From: DATBJJ01 sp963750915
GTDB taxonomy: Bacteria > Acidobacteriota > Vicinamibacteria > Vicinamibacterales > 2-12-FULL-66-21
Assembly (NCBI GenBank): GCA_963750915.1
Contig: CAVVSF010000007.1
Coordinates: 868,001-932,000 of the forward strand
Length of the DNA: 64,000 nucleotides
Reading direction: 5' to 3'
Shown: positions 62,039 to 64,000 of the stretch, piece by piece
Numbering within the stretch: the stretch's first letter is position 1
Layout: the number at the start of each line of letters is the position of its first letter
Translations under genes and position numbers: made by a program
Notes under the pieces: generated by a model
Told to the model about the DNA's origin: nothing
Seen by the model: only the letters and a program-made list of their open reading frames with translations
Database searches by the model: none

Positions 62039-62107
62039 GGTGATAGCTCCTCAGCGAAGAATGAATTCGGGCGTCCCCGGTCATCACACCTCGGCCGCCC
62101 AATGTCT

Positions 62108-63175
62108 CTACTGTCCCGGCCACCCCAGTGTTTCGGGGACGGCAGCAGCCGGGCGCGTGACAATCCAGTACTCCACAGCAACCCGCGCGCCAGCCGGGAG
62201 CCACCGGAAAACCGGGGTCTCGAAGAGCTGGCCGCGTTCAATCATCTCACGGCGCGACTCGGGGAAGGGAGAGACGCCGAACTCCATTCCTCGCGTCAGC
62301 ACGGCGCCGTTCCAGGGCGGCTGGGAACGGCTGTGGTGCTCATCCCACATGCCCATCCAGGGAAAGTCGGCACGGCGCCAGACATAACCGAACGCCAGAC
62401 CGAGCGCGGGCGTGTAGGCCAGAAAGCTGGCATGTTCGTGCCCCGGATCCATCAGATGAGCTGTGTAGGCGCTGGCCGGTTTCCGAACGTCCACAAGCCT
62501 CAGGTCGGTCGTGCCGCCGGCCGCCAGCGGCGCCCGGGGCCAGGAGAAGTCCGCGCCGGCAGCGAGATAGTCCGCAGGTCCGAACGTCCCTTCGTAAACG
62601 CGTGATTGTGTCGCGGATACACGAAGCTGGGTGTGGCCGGGCTGGAGGAACGGCGGGCCGAGAGTGACGTGCTGCGTCCACCCGACAGGACGATTTGTCG
62701 CCCCCATGTTGTCCACCCGTTCGCGGACACGGATCAGCCCGCCGCCGGCGCGGCCGGCGTCGACCAGCGCGATCTCGCGCTCGACGAACAGGCCCGACAA
62801 CGGCAGCGTCGCGCTCAGCACCAGCTGGTCGTCCGTCCGCTCGATATCGAACGCGGCGGTCGAGGTCTCGCCGTGCGCCGGCAGGCCCGCCTTCGCCTCG
62901 TCGGCGGACGGACCGCCGAAGATGTCGAGGCACAGGTTGTGTCCCATGATGCCGGCGAGGAGGCCGGCGTCGGCGCCGCTGCCGTAGACCGGGTGATCGT
63001 CCGGATCGTAGGCGGCAGGCTCGATCGAGGGCCACGGCGGCATCCAGAGCGGGTTCACTCCGGTTTTCTTGTCGAGCACTTCGGCGATGTGTCCACCGCC
63101 TTCGAGGACGGTGATCTTGACGGCGTCATTCTCGAGCGACGCGGCGCGGCGGCCGTGGTAACGCACGTGAGCCAT
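62108..63175 (-). CDS. Galactose-mutarotase-like protein of unknown specificity
   Basis: A 355-residue protein, no signal peptide. Segments such as ENDAVKITVLEGGGHIAEVLD at the N-terminus, VRERVDNMGATNRPVGWTQHVTLGPPFL and GMEFGVSPFPESRREM suggest the beta-sandwich fold of aldose epimerases and related carbohydrate-binding enzymes (RVENxG and H in TQHVTLG correspond to the usual landmarks). No close family is recognised. It may act on a sugar related to the downstream cupin's. Monocistronic by spacing. Confidence 0.65.
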   Translation of the reverse strand: MAHVRYHGRRAASLENDAVKITVLEGGGHIAEVLDKKTGVNPLWMPPWPSIEPAAYDPDDHPVYGSGADAGLLAGIMGHNLCLDIFGGPSADEAKAGLPAHGETSTAAFDIERTDDQLVLSATLPLSGLFVEREIALVDAGRAGGGLIRVRERVDNMGATNRPVGWTQHVTLGPPFLQPGHTQLRVSATQSRVYEGTFGPADYLAAGADFSWPRAPLAAGGTTDLRLVDVRKPASAYTAHLMDPGHEHASFLAYTPALGLAFGYVWRRADFPWMGMWDEHHSRSQPPWNGAVLTRGMEFGVSPFPESRREMIERGQLFETPVFRWLPAGARVAVEYWIVTRPAAAVPETLGWPGQ

Positions 63176-63427
63176 GGCCCGCTATTATTACGCCGCTGGG
63201 GGTTCGCGGCGCCGGTATCGCGTCGCAGAACGCCGCGCGCCGGGCGGGCCAGCCGTGGACGCCGGACGGGCCAGGTTTTACGCGCTTTTCTGCCGCCGTG
63301 TTCAGCCACCCGTTTCTCCCAGCGAAATGCCGCACGGCGACGGGAAGGATCTTGAAGTGATCGTTCGCGTGGTTGTATCGTCCGAGGTCGCCGCCTCCGC
63401 GGCGCCTAGAACCGAGGAACCTTTTCG
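63176..63427. other. Divergent intergenic region
   Basis: About 250 bp between divergent genes. It contains GCTATTATTACGCCGC just upstream of the minus-strand gene and no repeat arms like those elsewhere. Short open frames here have no ribosome site or recognisable product. Confidence 0.4.
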
Positions 63428-64000
63428 ATGGATCGATCCCAGGTCAAGAATGCGCTCGACGAAGCGGGAGGCGTGCTGCGGCTGGAGCCGAGCTGGGTCC
63501 CGCGTTCGTTCATGATTCCAGGCGAGCGGCTGAAGCTGCATCCGCGCGATCTCTACGCCCTCGGCGGCCACCGCGGCGGCATCAACGAACGCTGGTTCTC
63601 GTCGACGACCAACGCCGACAACGGCCCCGGCACGCCTGCCGACGAGGGGCTCAGCTATGCCCGCCTGAAGAGCGGCGGCCGGTTCCTGCTGAAGGACGCC
63701 GTGGAAAGTGCTGGCGACCTGCTGCTCGGCGCCACGGTGATGGAGCGCGAGAAGGGCTGGAACCTGCTCTGCAAGTTCTTCGACAACATGGGGCCGATTC
63801 CCCATCACATGCACCAGAGCGACGCGCAGGCCAAGCTCCTGGGGCGCAAGGGAAAGCCCGAGGCCTACTACTTCCCGCCGCAGTACAACCAGACCGACAA
63901 CAACTTCCCCCACACGTTCATGGGGCTCGAGCCGGGAACGACCAAGGCTGACGTCCGCCGCTGCCTCGAGAACTGGAACAAGGGGGACAACGGCATCCTG
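63428..64000 (+). CDS. Cupin/mannose-6-phosphate isomerase-like protein (partial)
   Basis: An open frame of 191 codons running off the window. The N-terminal part (LEPSWVPRSFMIPGERLKLH, then GGHRGGINERWFSS) and the metal-site-like NMGPIPHHMHQSDAQA resemble class I mannose-6-phosphate isomerase-type cupins, where His residues bind zinc. FPPQYNQTDNNFPHTFMGL follows. Exact family not certain and the C-terminus is missing. ATG 63428 has no strong ribosome site. Confidence 0.6.
   Translation, partial: MDRSQVKNALDEAGGVLRLEPSWVPRSFMIPGERLKLHPRDLYALGGHRGGINERWFSSTTNADNGPGTPADEGLSYARLKSGGRFLLKDAVESAGDLLLGATVMEREKGWNLLCKFFDNMGPIPHHMHQSDAQAKLLGRKGKPEAYYFPPQYNQTDNNFPHTFMGLEPGTTKADVRRCLENWNKGDNGIL

Overview
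The window is GC-rich bacterial DNA, most likely from an Acidobacteriota genome (Vicinamibacteria-like is my best guess). The support is content only: two long MacB/FtsX-type 'acidobacterial duplicated orphan permeases' (ADOP), one of them behind a PadR regulator, PQQ/Glucose-sorbosone dehydrogenase-like secreted proteins fused to cytochrome c, ThuA and DUF1080 proteins, Tat-exported Gfo/Idh/MocA dehydrogenases and CE1-like esterases. No rRNA and no complete tRNA gene was seen.

Layout. 1-2.3 kb (minus): pcaG-pcaB-pcaD of the protocatechuate branch, divergent from a hydroxyacyl-CoA dehydrogenase/enoyl-CoA hydratase fusion (2.4-4.5 kb). 4.6-8.2 kb (minus): a CUT2-type sugar ABC transporter (permease, binding lipoprotein, frameshifted ATPase). 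8.4-11 kb: aldo/keto reductase and L-rhamnose isomerase. 11-22 kb (plus): secreted aldose epimerase, two paralogous secreted esterases, a Tat-exported dehydrogenase, lactate permease, TauE-type permease, and a large sugar-dehydrogenase-like/cytochrome c/discoidin protein. 22-28.9 kb: ankyrin protein, aldehyde dehydrogenase, nucleoside-type MFS, GntR/LacI hybrid regulator, HAD phosphatase. 28.9-32.2 kb: two ThuA proteins and a Gfo/Idh/MocA dehydrogenase. 32.2-35.8 kb (plus): pobA-pcaI-pcaJ-pcaH, supplying the steps missing from the left-hand pca cluster. 36-42 kb: mixed small genes, including an ArsR/AHSA1 operon with a readable promoter-operator. 40.6-47.8 kb: a gene graveyard with three remnants of large serine recombinases, the last ending in a tRNA-Ser-like 3' end, interleaved with a PadR-ADOP pair. 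47.8-54.7 kb: cytochrome c', an exported methyltransferase, galU, sodium/solute symporter, two DUF1080 proteins. 55-57.5 kb: a broken ADOP gene. 57.7-64 kb: EGF/HYR protein, PQQ-type dehydrogenase/PKD/cytochrome c fusion, auracyanin-like blue copper protein, two sugar-related proteins.

Together these genes suggest a heterotroph living on plant polymers: esterases could release phenolic acids and sugars, pobA/pca genes degrade 4-hydroxybenzoate and protocatechuate to 3-oxoadipyl-CoA, the rhamnose isomerase, ABC transporter, lactate permease and aldehyde dehydrogenase handle deoxysugars and their products, and secreted dehydrogenases could pass electrons to cytochrome c and blue copper proteins.

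The most unusual structure is intergenic. About ten gaps hold short-period (7- or 8-bp) repeat arrays, several built as two mirror-oriented arms around a GC-rich hairpin. The unit differs between loci (GATTGNN, GGCTCAG, GTGCNNN, CGGTTGTC) but the architecture recurs. Five genes carry frame interruptions; most look like single-base indels and may be assembly errors.
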